From NCBI GenBank assembly GCA_950295325.1, contig OX485806.1:32612001-32676000 (forward strand): a DNA stretch of 64,000 nt, written 5' to 3'. This document shows positions 46,917 to 59,569 of the stretch, in pieces. Position numbers and translations under genes: made by a program. Every line of letters begins with the position of its first letter. Positions within the stretch are counted from its first letter, which is position 1. Under the pieces are notes generated by a model. That model worked only from the letters and a program-made list of their open reading frames with translations, searched no databases and had not been told where the DNA came from. This DNA comes from Polytrichum commune. Its lineage: Eukaryota; Streptophyta; Polytrichopsida; Polytrichales; Polytrichaceae.

Positions 46917-49290
46917 ATCTTGATCAAATTTATCTCTCTCATTGTTACAGATAATCATGTAATCACGTATAAACATTGACACATGAGTTGCAAGTCGTAA
47001 AACATGACTGCAAGAGCACTAAGGAGAGTCTGGAGGTTGCAAATGCTGCCATTTCATTCCAAGTAGAGCGAACCAAAAGATCAATGAGCAATAGAATGCA
47101 CAGAACCCCACACTTTTACAATGGGTTTTGGAGGAGAATCGTTACATGTGATCGCCTCTTACATAGGATTTTATGATTGTTTCAGCAATTGCATAAGAAT
47201 GCCGATCCTCCATGAGAATATGACATTCCGGGATAGAGTGTAAGCTTTAAAACACGGCAATGTTAACCCTCTGTAAAAAGTGGCACAGGTGGTTGAGGAA
47301 AAGTTACTTGACGGGTGTGAGGAAAGCACACCGGTCAATGGGTAACGGGTCGCGTTTTGGATGAGGGGTTAATGTGTCATATTAATGCGGAGTCAGTGAA
47401 GGAAATAATAGCACTAAACTTGTTTAACGTTAGTAACAATGGTTACCCTCCATGTTTAGGTGTGCTCACAGAGGAGTCCACAAAGTGTGTGGTCCCCCTC
47501 TTGTATATGATAGTACAAAGCCGGGTATCTCTCCATAGATTTTGTATCATAGTTCTTAGAGGTTGATCCTAGAACTCGCCTCAGACAAGGTCAGGATATG
47601 CCTTCTTAGTGTCACTCAAGCTTGGGCATCAGTTTTGTGATGGAAGGCGGAGCCCTTGAAGTTCTTGGAGGCACATGGGAGGAGTAGAAGCGGCATGTCG
47701 TAGGCATGCTGCTCCTCCACCCGATTGAGCCAACAGACTTTTAAAGTGCTTCTCACAAAACTGGCCCTTCACAGCTCGAAAAGACACCACCCAGCACTAC
47801 ATCATTGCATATAAACCCCCTAGCATCACCACAAAGACACCACTACACTTTCGCTCTCTGCATCTCACACGCATTCTCGCTACCTACATCTCACACGCAC
47901 TCTTGTTGCCTGCATCTCATACAACTTCCGCTCCCTACACACTCACACACCTCCCGCTACCTGCATCCTACGTGCTAGATAGATCTCTCAACACTGCTAC
48001 AATAGATACTACAGAAGCTGCCTCCAGGAGTCGCCGCTGAAGTTGCAGACACACTCTCCTCCGAAGCTCACACGCCGCTGCTGAATCCGAGTACTCTTCC
48101 CCGAACCTGCAAAGTCGCTGCCCTACCGTGCTCGCCACGAAGCCACTACCCTCCCCTGCTCGCCACAAAGTCGCTGCCACCACCGAAACTACCACTACCC
48201 ACCGAAGTCACTACAACCATGTCTTTGAACTGAAGACGCTGCCGCCCGTCATCTCACCACCGATCCGAAGAAGATCCGAAGAAGACAGCTGCAACCGATC
48301 CGAAGAAAACAACTGCAAGTTGAGAGCCCCCGAAGTTGAGAGCCCCTGCAAGCTGAGGCCACCACCTGAGTGGACACCCGATCAGACACGACGAACGGCC
48401 ACATCACCGAAGAAGGGTAAGCTACGTTCACCTCTACCACTGCCCTCGTAGACGAACTGCTGCACAGATCAGAATAGATCTACACACCCCAGATCTAGAT
48501 CTCTCTAAACCACACTGTGATTTCATCGCAAACCCTTAGCAGACAAAGTATAGATATTCTCAAAAATCTCTTCTTAACCTATCTTCTCTCCCTCATAAAA
48601 ACTTGTCACAAACCCATGTTGCTAGATTGTTCCTCATAATCTGACCCATAGTAAGATACTGATATATCAAAATTAGTCTAAACATACTCTTCATAACCTG
48701 CCCCATTCGACCAAATCTCCTCACACACTCCCTGCTCTTTCACTCGCAAACTAACCCAGATTAAATCTGCACACTCTTGACAGAGAATTCTCCACACAGA
48801 TCTCCATAGTTATTTCCAATCTTCGACATACAGAACCCTTACAACTTAGACAACATAGTCAAAACTCCTCCTTAGGATAAAACCCATCTCAGATTTTCAA
48901 TAAAACCCATCTCAGATTATCAGTGATTAGCCTTCTTCTACGTCTCAAGAATCTTGGTAAAACTAGTCAGAAGAGATAGCTTGTTCGTAGAATCAATCTA
49001 TAGGAGCAACCTGCTCCGAAGTAACAGTCTGCTTCCAGTGAACTTACTCCCGAAAAACTAGCCTGATTCGAATTTTCGGAGAATCGTCATACTTGAGAGG
49101 GTACCTGTTCGAATACTAGTCGGTGACAGTCTGCTCGGCAGACTTCGGGGACATCCAGCTCTGCATAAGTTGCCGCTGTCAAGATCCGATTGAAGTTGCC
49201 TGCAAGGATCAGTGTTGCGGAAAGTTGAGTCAACACTCAAAGTGTGACAATTCGTTGCTGCTTCAACTTCTCGAAAGAGTTTTCCAGGTA
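46917..49290. other. unassigned sequence; right part probably the leader/promoter of the LINE
   Basis: 46917-47760 shows nothing recognisable. From about 47800 the composition changes: catataaacccc (47808) resembles a TATA box and is followed by C-rich repeats of cgctacctgcatctcacacgc, then GC-rich, CT-rich sequence to 48450 and AT-rich leader-like sequence to ORF1 of the LINE. The plus-strand frame 48128-48451 (Pro/Ser/Arg/Thr-rich) may be a leader ORF or chance. I infer a LINE 5' untranslated region but cannot fix its start. Confidence 0.35.
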
Positions 49291-49712
49291 AACACAAAAA
49301 CCCATCTTTTACACACAAAGTAGGATAGTCAATTCCGCAGTTTGCACACACACTCATAGAATCTACATAGAGCAAATTATGTGTTGTTTGAATAGAATTA
49401 CATAGAGCAAATTATAGAGCAAAACTAAAACTCTGTTTTCACAAAATTTGATAGTACTAGTAAACACCATAGCTAGCAGAACCCTCTGAAGTTTTTTCAA
49501 AAACACAAAAACCCATCCTCACACACAAATTAGGATAGCTAACCCCGTAGATGCACACACACATACATAGTAATAAACTTTGTTTTAGAGTAGAATTAGA
49601 ATAGTACAGTATAGAGCAAACTAAAGTTGATTATACAAACTAGAAACTGATGAAAACTAGTAAACACTAAAGCTAGCTTAGAAAATCTTCACGTAGATAT
49701 ATAAATAATTAA
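49291..49712. repeat. tandem duplication (about 211 bp) in the LINE leader
   Basis: The block starting aacacaaaaacccatc...acacacaaa-taggatag recurs at 49291 and 49502. Both units continue with cacacacac-catag, agcaaa-taaa and actagtaaacac-a-agctagc. The units have diverged moderately. Tandem 5' monomers acting as promoters are known from some LINE families; activity here is unproven. Confidence 0.7.
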
Positions 49713-50252
49713 AACCCATACAAGACTAGTTATAGATCATCACAAAAGCTTAGAGATAGGTAGTATAGGCACCCCTTGTCTAAATTAGTTTTAGGTAGAT
49801 GATAGTTGCATATGCACCTAAAAATTATGCTTGTATGCTGGCTGATCACAGCCAAACCATATTTGAGATCCTCGCACCGTGTCCAAGCTCACACACACCT
49901 TGTATGTTATTTTGAAAATATTTTGTATGATTGTTATAGAATATTAGAAATTCTAAAAACTACTAGAATCATTGTAATCACTAATGCTCACTTTTGTCAA
50001 AAACAAAAACACAAAAGGGAACATTACTTAAATAGTGTAGATAGCATATATATGAGAGTTTATTATTCTTGTCACTTCTTCTCTAAAATCAAATACCACT
50101 CAGGCTCACCAATTAAGTGGTGGGAAGGTATTTGCTGCGAGAACCAAAGAAGTAACATCCCAACATATGCTACGAAAATCTTTTGGAATGTCATAGTAGA
50201 AAAAACATATGAAAATATTATACCTTATGCTACTTTATACAGGTCTAAAGAT

Positions 50253-51857
50253 ATGGCTGCAGCTAGCTCCACTAAGAACATGGATGTTTGTATTGTTGAC
50301 GAAAACGAAATCATAACCACCTCACAAAAAAGATCTACTTCTACTCAACTAACGATCACTCAAAAGAAAGCAAAGAACAAAAAAGACCTAGGATCAAAAT
50401 ACTCTTCTTTATGGTTAGGGTTTCAAGCTTTAAATCTTATAAACAAACAAACAAACTTACCCATAGAGAAAGAAGAAACTATCAGAGAATTACTAAAAAG
50501 AAAAATCGATTTTGATGAGACCAAAGAAATTCAAAGTGCTTGGCCTTGTTTCCCATATGTCCGTCAAACTGAGTGGCCCTCCAAAAGGGAGGATGGGAAA
50601 GAAGGACAACATTATAATATCACTCAACTCCCGTTCGATGTTGAAGTAGATGAAAATGGTTTCTCCTTTGATTATCAAGTCTCAATACACTTTGAGCTTG
50701 GTGAACAAAAATGGGAAAGAGATGTCATCATGCACAAAGTTATAGAACGGTTGTTTATAATGAACATAGAACTTGGAGAGTTGATTGGAGAGCCCGTAGC
50801 AATCATGCGTTTTCACAAATCCACGATATGGAGCGGTACAATTAAATTACATCTTAAAAACCCAATGTTTGATGCCAAAAACCTCCTCCAAGGGATGAAA
50901 GCCTTCATCCTAATATTGGACGATGGCAAACCTTGGAGAGGTAAAATCTGCAAATCTTATGATGTCTTGGCACTCAATAACCTCTTCTCAGTAAAAATCA
51001 CAAGTGACACACTAATTGGTAAAGAATGGTATAATATACTAGAAGAGGTAGTAAAGGAAGGGTTCGAACGAACTTATGATTACAAGATTACCTCAGTCCA
51101 AAAAAAAAAAAAAATGAGCTTCGCATGGATAGTAGCCACATCCCCCGAACAAGCGAAAAAAATCAACTTATACAAAATATCGCTTGATAATGAAATTTTT
51201 TAAGCCAAATTCACATCTCGAGATAAACTCACAGAAGATGACAAGGCTAGAAAGAATGCTCTCATACTAATAGTAAAAAACCTAAACAAAGTAAAAAATA
51301 CGGAAACAATTGAATATGAACTCAAAAAACACATGGGAGAAAGAAATGTGCTAAATATCTTCTTCAAAATCGAGAATGGCAAACATATAGGAACATGTAA
51401 TGTTCAGTGCCTCAATGCCGCCGTATACAAAAAACATGTAAAGAAAAATACCAAGCTCCTCGGTAAATATATAGAATTTACCCCACACCCTGAAAGCCTG
51501 GACGGTATAAATGCACCTTCCCAAGAAGAATTAACAAGATTAGAGTTTTCAGATGTTAACACAGCACTTGCAAACACTGTGGAAGCCCTCGAAAATGCAC
51601 CAATCAAAGGCTTGACGAGACAAGAGGTTAAAGCAATGGTGGAAGGAGAATCTTCCAAACTCCGCAAAGAATTGGTAGAGAGAGAAGAAATCGTATATCG
51701 AAAGGCAACGATATACACCGACAAATCTATGAAATCCATAGCCGCACAACTTACAATATTCAAGCAGCAGCTACTGACTACGGTAAATTACATTGAGAGC
51801 GTAGCGAAAGACTCGGAAGGAGGACCGGAAGAAGGTAATATGGACATGTCAAAATAA
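50253..51857 (+). pseudogene. LINE ORF1 protein, RRM-like, one in-frame stop
   Basis: 534 codons from the ATG at 50253 (Met-Ala-Ala-Ala-Ser), with one TAA at 51201-51203. An upstream in-frame extension to 49806 exists but has leader-like composition, so the later start is preferred. An N-terminal Lys-rich segment precedes a structured part. Residues after the stop show LILIVKNLNKV and IGTCNVQCLNAAVYKKHV, spaced like the two RNP strands of an RNA recognition motif, then a coiled-coil-prone Glu/Lys helix. Expected role: binding element RNA as an RNP partner of ORF2. It is followed after 2 bases by the small frame at 51860. Confidence 0.65.
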
Positions 51858-51859
51858 AT

Positions 51860-52429
51860 ATGACATACAACGACCCGGTTATACGTAACAATATAATAGT
51901 ATATCTTAATACTAAAAAATACACAAAAAATAATAAGGTATTTATAAATACCACCAAAAATATAGGAAAAATCATCCCCAATACACCACAAAGCATTAAC
52001 AAAAATCATAACAACAAACCCTACAGACCGCATACAACTAAAACACCAAAACCCTCTATCCAAACAAACATAATTGGAGCTCGGCCTACCGGCCTCGCAC
52101 AAAACATATACAAAAATAACAACAAAATGAAATACCATAAGATAGATAAACTAGATAAGGTAAAAAAGAACCCGAATATGAACGACAAAAATACAACAAT
52201 ATACTCTAAAAGAAACATAAAACATAAAATACTTACAATAACCACCCCTTATATCAACAACATACACCGCACAATAAATGGGAAAAAACCGCATACACCC
52301 AAACTAAATACTAAACACCTAACCAAGAAATACATAATGCATAACACTCAACCATTTAGAAATACCAAACACCAAAACATAAAGACAAAAAACATAAAAA
52401 ACTATATATATATATATATATATATATGA
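51860..52429 (+). CDS. 189-codon Asn/Lys/Thr-rich linker ORF between LINE ORF1 and ORF2
   Basis: Starts 2 bases after the ORF1 stop and runs open to a TGA that overlaps the ORF2 start as ATGA (52426-52429). The product has low complexity (Asn, Lys, Thr, Ile, Pro) and no domain I recognise. It ends in Tyr-Ile repeats encoded by a (TA)n microsatellite. It may be a real small protein, a spacer, or the former N-terminal part of ORF2 cut off by a length change of the microsatellite. Confidence 0.45.
   Translation: MTYNDPVIRNNIIVYLNTKKYTKNNKVFINTTKNIGKIIPNTPQSINKNHNNKPYRPHTTKTPKPSIQTNIIGARPTGLAQNIYKNNNKMKYHKIDKLDKVKKNPNMNDKNTTIYSKRNIKHKILTITTPYINNIHRTINGKKPHTPKLNTKHLTKKYIMHNTQPFRNTKHQNIKTKNIKNYIYIYIYI
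52403..52426. repeat. (TA)n microsatellite at the LINE ORF junction
   Basis: About 12 TA dinucleotides ending at the ATG of ORF2. Loss or gain of one dinucleotide changes the frame relation between the linker ORF and ORF2, so its length decides whether they are fused or separate. Confidence 0.9.
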
Positions 52430-55400
52430 AAAATAAGTCCAAAATAAAAAACCTACACAATATTATTCAAAACATACTTCTTAAAAGTGGGGACATAGAA
52501 CTAAACCCAGGACCTATGCCTAATGTATTAAAAGAACATCCACCGGCACACAGATCTAGATCCAAAACATACTTCATACCAAATACAATAAAACTTCATC
52601 CTGAATACCAACACATCACACAAACCTTCTCACCACTACTAAATACAAACCACTTCAACCACAACAATGCCTCTAGAACATTTCCTAACCTTTCATCATA
52701 TATTAACCAAAAAAGACACTACCCAACACCAAATATCTTATTTGCACTAATCACAACCATAGGCCCAAACATAGATACATGTGAATACCTCATCCATAAT
52801 TTAAACCCGGATTGGACCTCTTTATTGCTAACAAAACTAAGCGCCCTAAGAAATCCCCCTGAAAATCACATTAATACCATACACCCACACATCCAAATAC
52901 TACAAGATAACCAAGATATAATAAACCCACCAAATACCATACATGAAAAAATTTACAAATACATACACCAAAACCAGGATCCACCAAACATTGAAGCACT
53001 AAGTAATCAATTCCCATACCTACCGATAAACTTTCTTAAAGAAACACTGAAAATATTTGAACCCCTAACTGAATACACACATCCTCCACCTACACCACCA
53101 CTACCCCAGCCTCCACCGCCACATTATAACCAAAGTATTAATCACCACACCCAAATCATAACATGGAATGCATCATCACTAAACACAACACTACCTAACA
53201 TACAAAACATTATATACCATCCACAAGAAAAACCAGCTATAATAACCATACAAGAAACAAAATTAACAAAAACTAAATCAACTAAATATATACAAAACTT
53301 ATTTCCAGAATATAAGCTAATCTTTAACAACACACATACACTAACAAGATGCATTCAACAAAGGATACCATATACTCCAACCAGAGGGGGCCTCCTTACA
53401 CTCGTAAACAAAAAATATGCATTCCAAGGAAACATTTCCAAAATACCTTCCCCTGCCAACATATCACCATATCTACAAATTATCCATATTAAAAACAACC
53501 CACTAAAACCATGGTTACTACTTCATATTTATATGCCATCACACGAAGAAGACATCAGATTAATCCCAGACATAATACACACTATAAAAACACAAATAAA
53601 TGCACACCCAAATCATACACATACCTTATGCGGAGACTTTAATCGAGACATTGCACTAATAGGTCGACAAAATGAACATGGTACCACCCCCCCACAAGAA
53701 GAAGACATTAGATGGAGAACCTTTATAGATAGTCTAGCCCTCGCTTATATCCCTACTAACACCACATATTCTAGACAAGGAGGAAATAATTACACGCATA
53801 CTAGTCTAATTGACGGTTTTTACACCAACACACAATATGCAACAACATATACATCAAGAACATTACAAGAACAAAATCTAAATTCTGACCACCTACCAAT
53901 CAGTTTAGAAATACCACCTAACACCCTGATAGCCCGAGCAACACAACCCACAATCCCTACATCAACTAGAATTCTAAATCCCATTCCACAAGACAAAATA
54001 GATAATTTTAATACCAAGTTTTTCGAAGAAAATGCAATCCAACTTAATGAAATAACCACCCTGCTATCTAAAGAGCACCTAACACCAGACCAATGGCAAC
54101 AAGCATGTACTCAAATGAATAATATCACCCAAATAATAGCTCAAAACATTGAAGAAACATGTAGTGCCACACCTATACCCACCTTAACCAATAGAGCCAG
54201 TCAACAAGGTGGCTACTTACCCAAAAAAACCCAAAAAATATGGAAACAACACATAACAACCTACCATCTAATTAGGAAAACTATATACATCACAAAAAAC
54301 CTACCAAATTGGCGTACACACCCAATCATGAACACATTAGGACAATATAGCCGAATACACATTCCGTCCCCACCTGAAGACGAAGCCCTAATAAATATAT
54401 GGATCAAAGAAATAGCAGTAATAGCCAAAACAGCAAATTTACAAGCTAGAAAAATTACTACTAAATACACTAAAGAATGCATTAAGAAGGCCATATCCAA
54501 ATACAGAAAATTGTACGAAACCAACCCAAAAAGAATAAACAGAAAAATATTTAAAAATCTTGAGTCCCCACCACTAGATTGCATCACGGATCGTAACAAC
54601 AATATACTCACAAATCCAGAGGACATTGCAAATGAAATATACATACAACAAACCCTTAGTAACAAACCCGCCGTACCCACATGCTACTACTTATCAAAAC
54701 ACCCCCCTAAATGCACGTGCGCAGTTAGACAATATCCATGGCACGACCTAGAAGGATTGGTCCTAGAAAAACGAGGAGACCCACACACACCCTTATATAC
54801 ATACCTAGACTTAGAAACATATAACCTTTGCCTCAAAAATCTAGCAAACAACAAAACTCCAGGCCCAGACAAAATTCCCAATTCCATATTAAAAAATATG
54901 CCTAAAAAATTCCAGTACATACTATTCTTGTTTTTCACACATTGTTACAAACAAAAACAAATCCCGACCTCTTGAAAAACCAGCCTCACAATATTGCTAT
55001 ACAAAAAAGGAGACCCCTCCTTATTATCTAATCACAGACCAATAGCACTCGCTAACACCATATATAAATTCTTTACAAGCACCCTAACATTCATACTCTC
55101 AGCATATGGTGAGAAACATCAAATATTACAAGACAGCCAAGAGGGATTCAGAGCAGAACGGTGCACATCAAGACAAATACAAACACTAATAGCAGCACTA
55201 GAAGATGCCCAATTCACCAACCAAAATATTTATTTACTCTACATTGATTTCAAAAATGCATTCGGATCAATATACCATGCAAGACTATTAGCCATTATGA
55301 AAGATTTAGGATACCCAGAAGACGCAGTCCAAATAATTGGTAATATATATTCACACTCCAACACCACCTTCTCTAGAGAATATTTCGGCAGAACAAAAGA

Positions 55401-58400
55401 AATCCCAATACAAAGAGACACTATACAAGGAGACACCCTTAGCCCATATTTCTTCATCATATTTTTGGAACCCCTATTAAGATGGTTAAAACAAGGTAAC
55501 TATGGATATACTTTTGGAACATCCAAAGCCATAATTAGCTCGGTAGCATATGCAGATGACCTAGCAGCAATCACCAACAAGCTCTCATCATTACATGCAC
55601 AATTAAACAAATTAGACCGATACTGTGAATGGACCGGAATGGATCTCGGAATATCAAAATGTGCAGTCACTGGTTGTCCAAATAAATCCAAAATGAACCA
55701 AGAAATATTCAAAATACATATAGAAACCGCTAACATCACATATAGAAACCAAACCATTCCAACATTCCACCAAAATGAACCCTACGTATACCTAGGTATT
55801 CAACTAGTCCCATCTCTCAAATGGAAAATACAAATACACATTACCACCACTAAGGTTATCAGCCAATGTAGTCAACTAGCAAATTGCCCTGCTACAATGA
55901 AACAAAAAATCAGCATGGTAGACACAGTAATTAGAGCAGGAATTGCATACAGCTTCTACGCAGTACCGTTCTCACTGCCTAGGATCATAAAACTAGATAA
56001 AAAAATAATAGCCATCCAAAAGAAAATATGTGGACTCCCCAAATGTACACCAAACATGGTCACTCAACTACCCCACGAATTGTTTGGAATAGAAGCCTTC
56101 TCATTAAAAAATGCCTACCTCAGATGCATAGGGGAACAACTAAGAAATGCATTAAATGACAAAGGTAAACTTGGAACAATATATAGAGGTCTTACACATT
56201 ACATACTAGCCAAATACGGGGGTGTAGAGAATATACCCAGAATCAGGCACCATGATTGCAATAGATCCCCCACTACCAGAACAATATACCTTATCAAAAC
56301 AGCAGGTGGAGCCCACCTCAGAAGTAAGATAGAAAAATTCCCCTTAAAAGCCACACCACTTGAAAGAGAATGGCATAAGTTATCCACTACACCCCCCCCT
56401 CAGAAATTGTCTTCCCGAGAGTTAAAATATATACACAAATTACTTCTGGAAAACATATATGACATAAAACAACTCACCCTTCCAAACGGCACACACTTAA
56501 TGTCATACATCGAATACTCAAAATACTATAAAAAACCCACCCACCCGATAAAATAAGCTTTGAAAATAATAGAAAAATTATTTTGTTACCCATGTTGTAA
56601 TGAAGAATGCCTAGAAACATGCCAAGAACATTATCCACCACGTACACTAAAAAGAGCATACGTCATAAGGGAACATAATATAACAAATAACGAAACCTGT
56701 ATACACCCACTAACCCCACCACACCCAACACACCCGACCACTCCAGTACACATAAAAAACAACCCAATAAAATACCCTATACAGTCAATAATAGACCACT
56801 GCATAAAATCAACTACAGATAAATACAAAATTATAAAAAACCAACACACATACCTATGCCAATGGATATTATCCAATGGAACGATATACACCAAAAACCT
56901 CCCACAAAGAGAATTATTCCCCTACAATCTCCCAAGAGTCATACAACATAACACAAACTTAATACTCACATACTACACCAAAATACAGCATAAAAAATAT
57001 GAAAATATCATAAAAGAAAATGACATGTTTGCACAAAACAAAGATCCCAGACACATTTCCCCTCCCCTGAACACCCCACTCGTGAAAATCTCAATACAAG
57101 AATGCAACCCTGAAAAAGACATTAACACTAACACAAACAAAATCCAAATACAAAATGACTCTGCCTATATCTATGATGAAACAGGCAAACACATTATCAC
57201 CATTCCATACAATAGGCTGACTTGGTTATGGAACCAATACAACCGCACACTACATCAACCACATGACTTAATACCCCCTACTCAACCATTTGAAATCGAA
57301 ATAACGTGGCTTTACCAAAGGTACAAACACAGAATACCGAAAAATGACCCACTTAAAAACGCACATCATTCCTTGCCCAAAACACTATTAGATTATATCA
57401 CGACATCCTTTGAAATCACACATTCTTATTTCTCATCACCAGTCACATGCTCAACCCATCTAACCAAATTCTTTTCACCATTTCCTAGAGATAAAATCTT
57501 TGGATCCATCGGTAACGCATTCTCACATAAGTGGCAAGGAATAGGATATGCCCACCCACACAATGAAATTGAAGCCCAAAAAGCCATCCATTGGGCCAGA
57601 CTAGCAGCAAAGCAAGATCCATATACCACCACTATACTTATCATCCCAGACCCAAATTGGTACCAAAATTTTACACCACATTTAGGCCCCTTCCCAGACA
57701 CACATGTAATCACGCAAATACCAGCAGACACCACCAAATATGAAGAGCCTACAAGACCACAAGAATCCAATGAAACACGCATAGAACCACTCACCATAAG
57801 AATCTTATGCGTCCATCACCAAAATAATAGTATCGGTACTACAGAACAAATGAACACAATAAGAAATATATGCAACAACCTGAACATAACCCGTATAACC
57901 ACCCAAATTGCTCCCCCTACCCCACAAAATCTAGAAGTCAACAAATGTAAAACATGGAACACCCTCACCTACCCCACTCCAAACACACAACTACACAATA
58001 CAATTCCACAAATCCCCAACTATGAAAAAGAAACACCACTCAAATTCCCCCCCAAGTATTGCTTCTACACAGATGGATCCTTTAATCCCCCCCAAAAAAT
58101 GGGAGACATTTGGCGGAGAGAAGAAGCCGGATATGGTATATATAACCAAGAAAAAAATATCAAACTCGCACTACGACTACCAGGCCTACAAAACATATTT
58201 CGAGCAGAACTAATGGCCATCCACCACACCCTCACAATAATAAAAAACGACTTCCCAAATGAACCAACACATATTTTCACAGACTGTCTTAACGGCCTAT
58301 ATGTAATCAAAAACCAAATCAAACACCCCACACTACACAATAATCACCCCGATAAAACAATATTAGAAGAAATAGTGAACTTTCTTACACAAAGAACCCA

Positions 58401-59526
58401 ACCCACAACATTATACAAAGTAAGAGCACATGCAAACATTAAAGGTAACGAAGAAGCCAACGCACTTGCCAAAGAAGGGACATCAAAAGAACACTACAAC
58501 GCCTCTCAACTACACGAATTTGCCCACTCAACGCCATACTACTACCAAAGAGACACATGGCCATCAATGGAAACAACCCCGGACAAAGGGCCCATCAGAT
58601 TCCTAGAAAAACACCTAGTGACGTACAACAAGAACATAAATTTAGAATTAATCCCCATATTATACCCCAACATAGATAAATGGATAGCCAACGACAAAAT
58701 AGACAATGAGTTATCCAATAAATTTTGGACAAACAAAAACATAACTGACTCCCAAAAAACATGCCTTCTAAAACTGCGACACGGTCAATACATGGGAAAT
58801 GCTAGGAAACAACTATTCTTTGGCAGAGAAGCTTTTCCATCAATTACATGCCCCATATGTGACTCAACAGACCCGGATACATGGCTACATGTACTTCTAA
58901 AATGCAAACAACACCACATACATGCCCTCCGCACCAAAAGACACAATAAAGCAGTATGGGAATTAAGAAAACTTTTGGTGTCATCAAAAAAATCAAGATG
59001 TTTTATTCTCATGAATGCAGGAACATTCAATAATGACCCCCCAGAAAACACGGTCCCCTCATGGTTATTACCGTGTGAATGTGGTCAACAAAGGTGCCAT
59101 TGTAACGCCAGATTCAAACCAGACCTTCTATGTGTGAAAGGACTACCATACCAGTCCCCACCCCCACTAGAACCCAACGACAACCTAACAATACAATTCA
59201 TTGAATTTACATACTGCAACGATAGAATACCGGATGAAACTATAAACCGAAAAATAGAAAAATATAAACCTTTAATAGACAATATTGCCAACAAAGGCTG
59301 GAAGATAGACCCACTAATTGTCATCACTGCAGGCGCTAGGGCTGCCACACACATCCCCTCTATGGACAACATTGAAACAACATTTAAAACCCCTAAGCAG
59401 AGCATCAAAAACACATTTGAGGCAATCAATGTCATTGCCATACAATACGCTATGTCCATAATTCTGCACAAAAGAAGGATAGAAAATAACGAGTCAATAC
59501 CACTAGACACACAACTAGATAGATAA
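52426..59526 (+). pseudogene. LINE ORF2: 2A peptide, APE endonuclease, RT, RNase H, RLE endonuclease
   Basis: One frame of 2,366 codons interrupted only by TGA at 54973-54975 (in RT, expected Trp) and TAA at 56554-56556 (after RT). Residues 21-30 are SGDIELNPGP, a 2A motif. APE endonuclease about 245-490: IITWNASS, IQETKL, GDFNRD, NSDHLP. RT about 850-1100: KTPGPDKIPN, LLYIDFKNAFGS, GDTLSPYFF, catalytic AYADD near 1041. RNase H about 1878-2025: YTDGSF, FRAELMAI, HIFTDCLNG, VRAHANIKGNEEAN. Zinc knuckle near 2141 (CPICDSTDPDTWLHVLLKC). C-terminal RLE: RFKPD, IQFIEFTYC, KIEKYKPL. A Cys-rich segment follows RT (CYPCCNEECLETC). Confidence 0.88.
52486..52515 (+). other. 2A-like ribosome-skipping motif (S-G-D-I-E-L-N-P-G-P)
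   Basis: It matches the D-[VI]-E-x-N-P-G-P consensus completely, with an upstream Leu/Ile-rich stretch (LHNIIQNILLK) typical of active 2A sequences. Skipping between Gly29 and Pro30 would release a 29-residue leader, or a longer one if the preceding frame is fused, and start the endonuclease-RT protein at Pro. 2A-like sequences are known from the N-termini of several APE-type LINEs. Confidence 0.85.
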
Positions 59527-59569
59527 AAGATTATTTTTAAAAAAAAATTAAAAAAAAAACTTACCCACT

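Larger units (their letters stand above)
50253..59562 (+). mobile_element. near-full-length Dualen/RandI-like LINE with two endonucleases
   Basis: The coding part runs 9.3 kb with no frameshift and three in-frame stops. ORF1 has an RRM-like domain. ORF2 has a 2A-like motif, APE endonuclease, RT, a long linker, RNase H, a CCHC-type knuckle and a C-terminal restriction-like endonuclease. The combination APE + RT + RNase H + RLE is the hallmark of Dualen elements, described first from Chlamydomonas. The coding strand is strongly A-rich and G-poor, typical of LINEs. An A-rich run follows the last stop (59537-59561). The 5' limit is unknown and no target duplication was found. Confidence 0.85.

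Noticed and set aside
51778-52245. Minus-strand hydrophobic frames resembling membrane proteins opposite the LINE
   Set aside because: They are complements of an A-rich coding strand, which yields Phe/Val/Leu-rich shadows; the plus strand carries the LINE domains.
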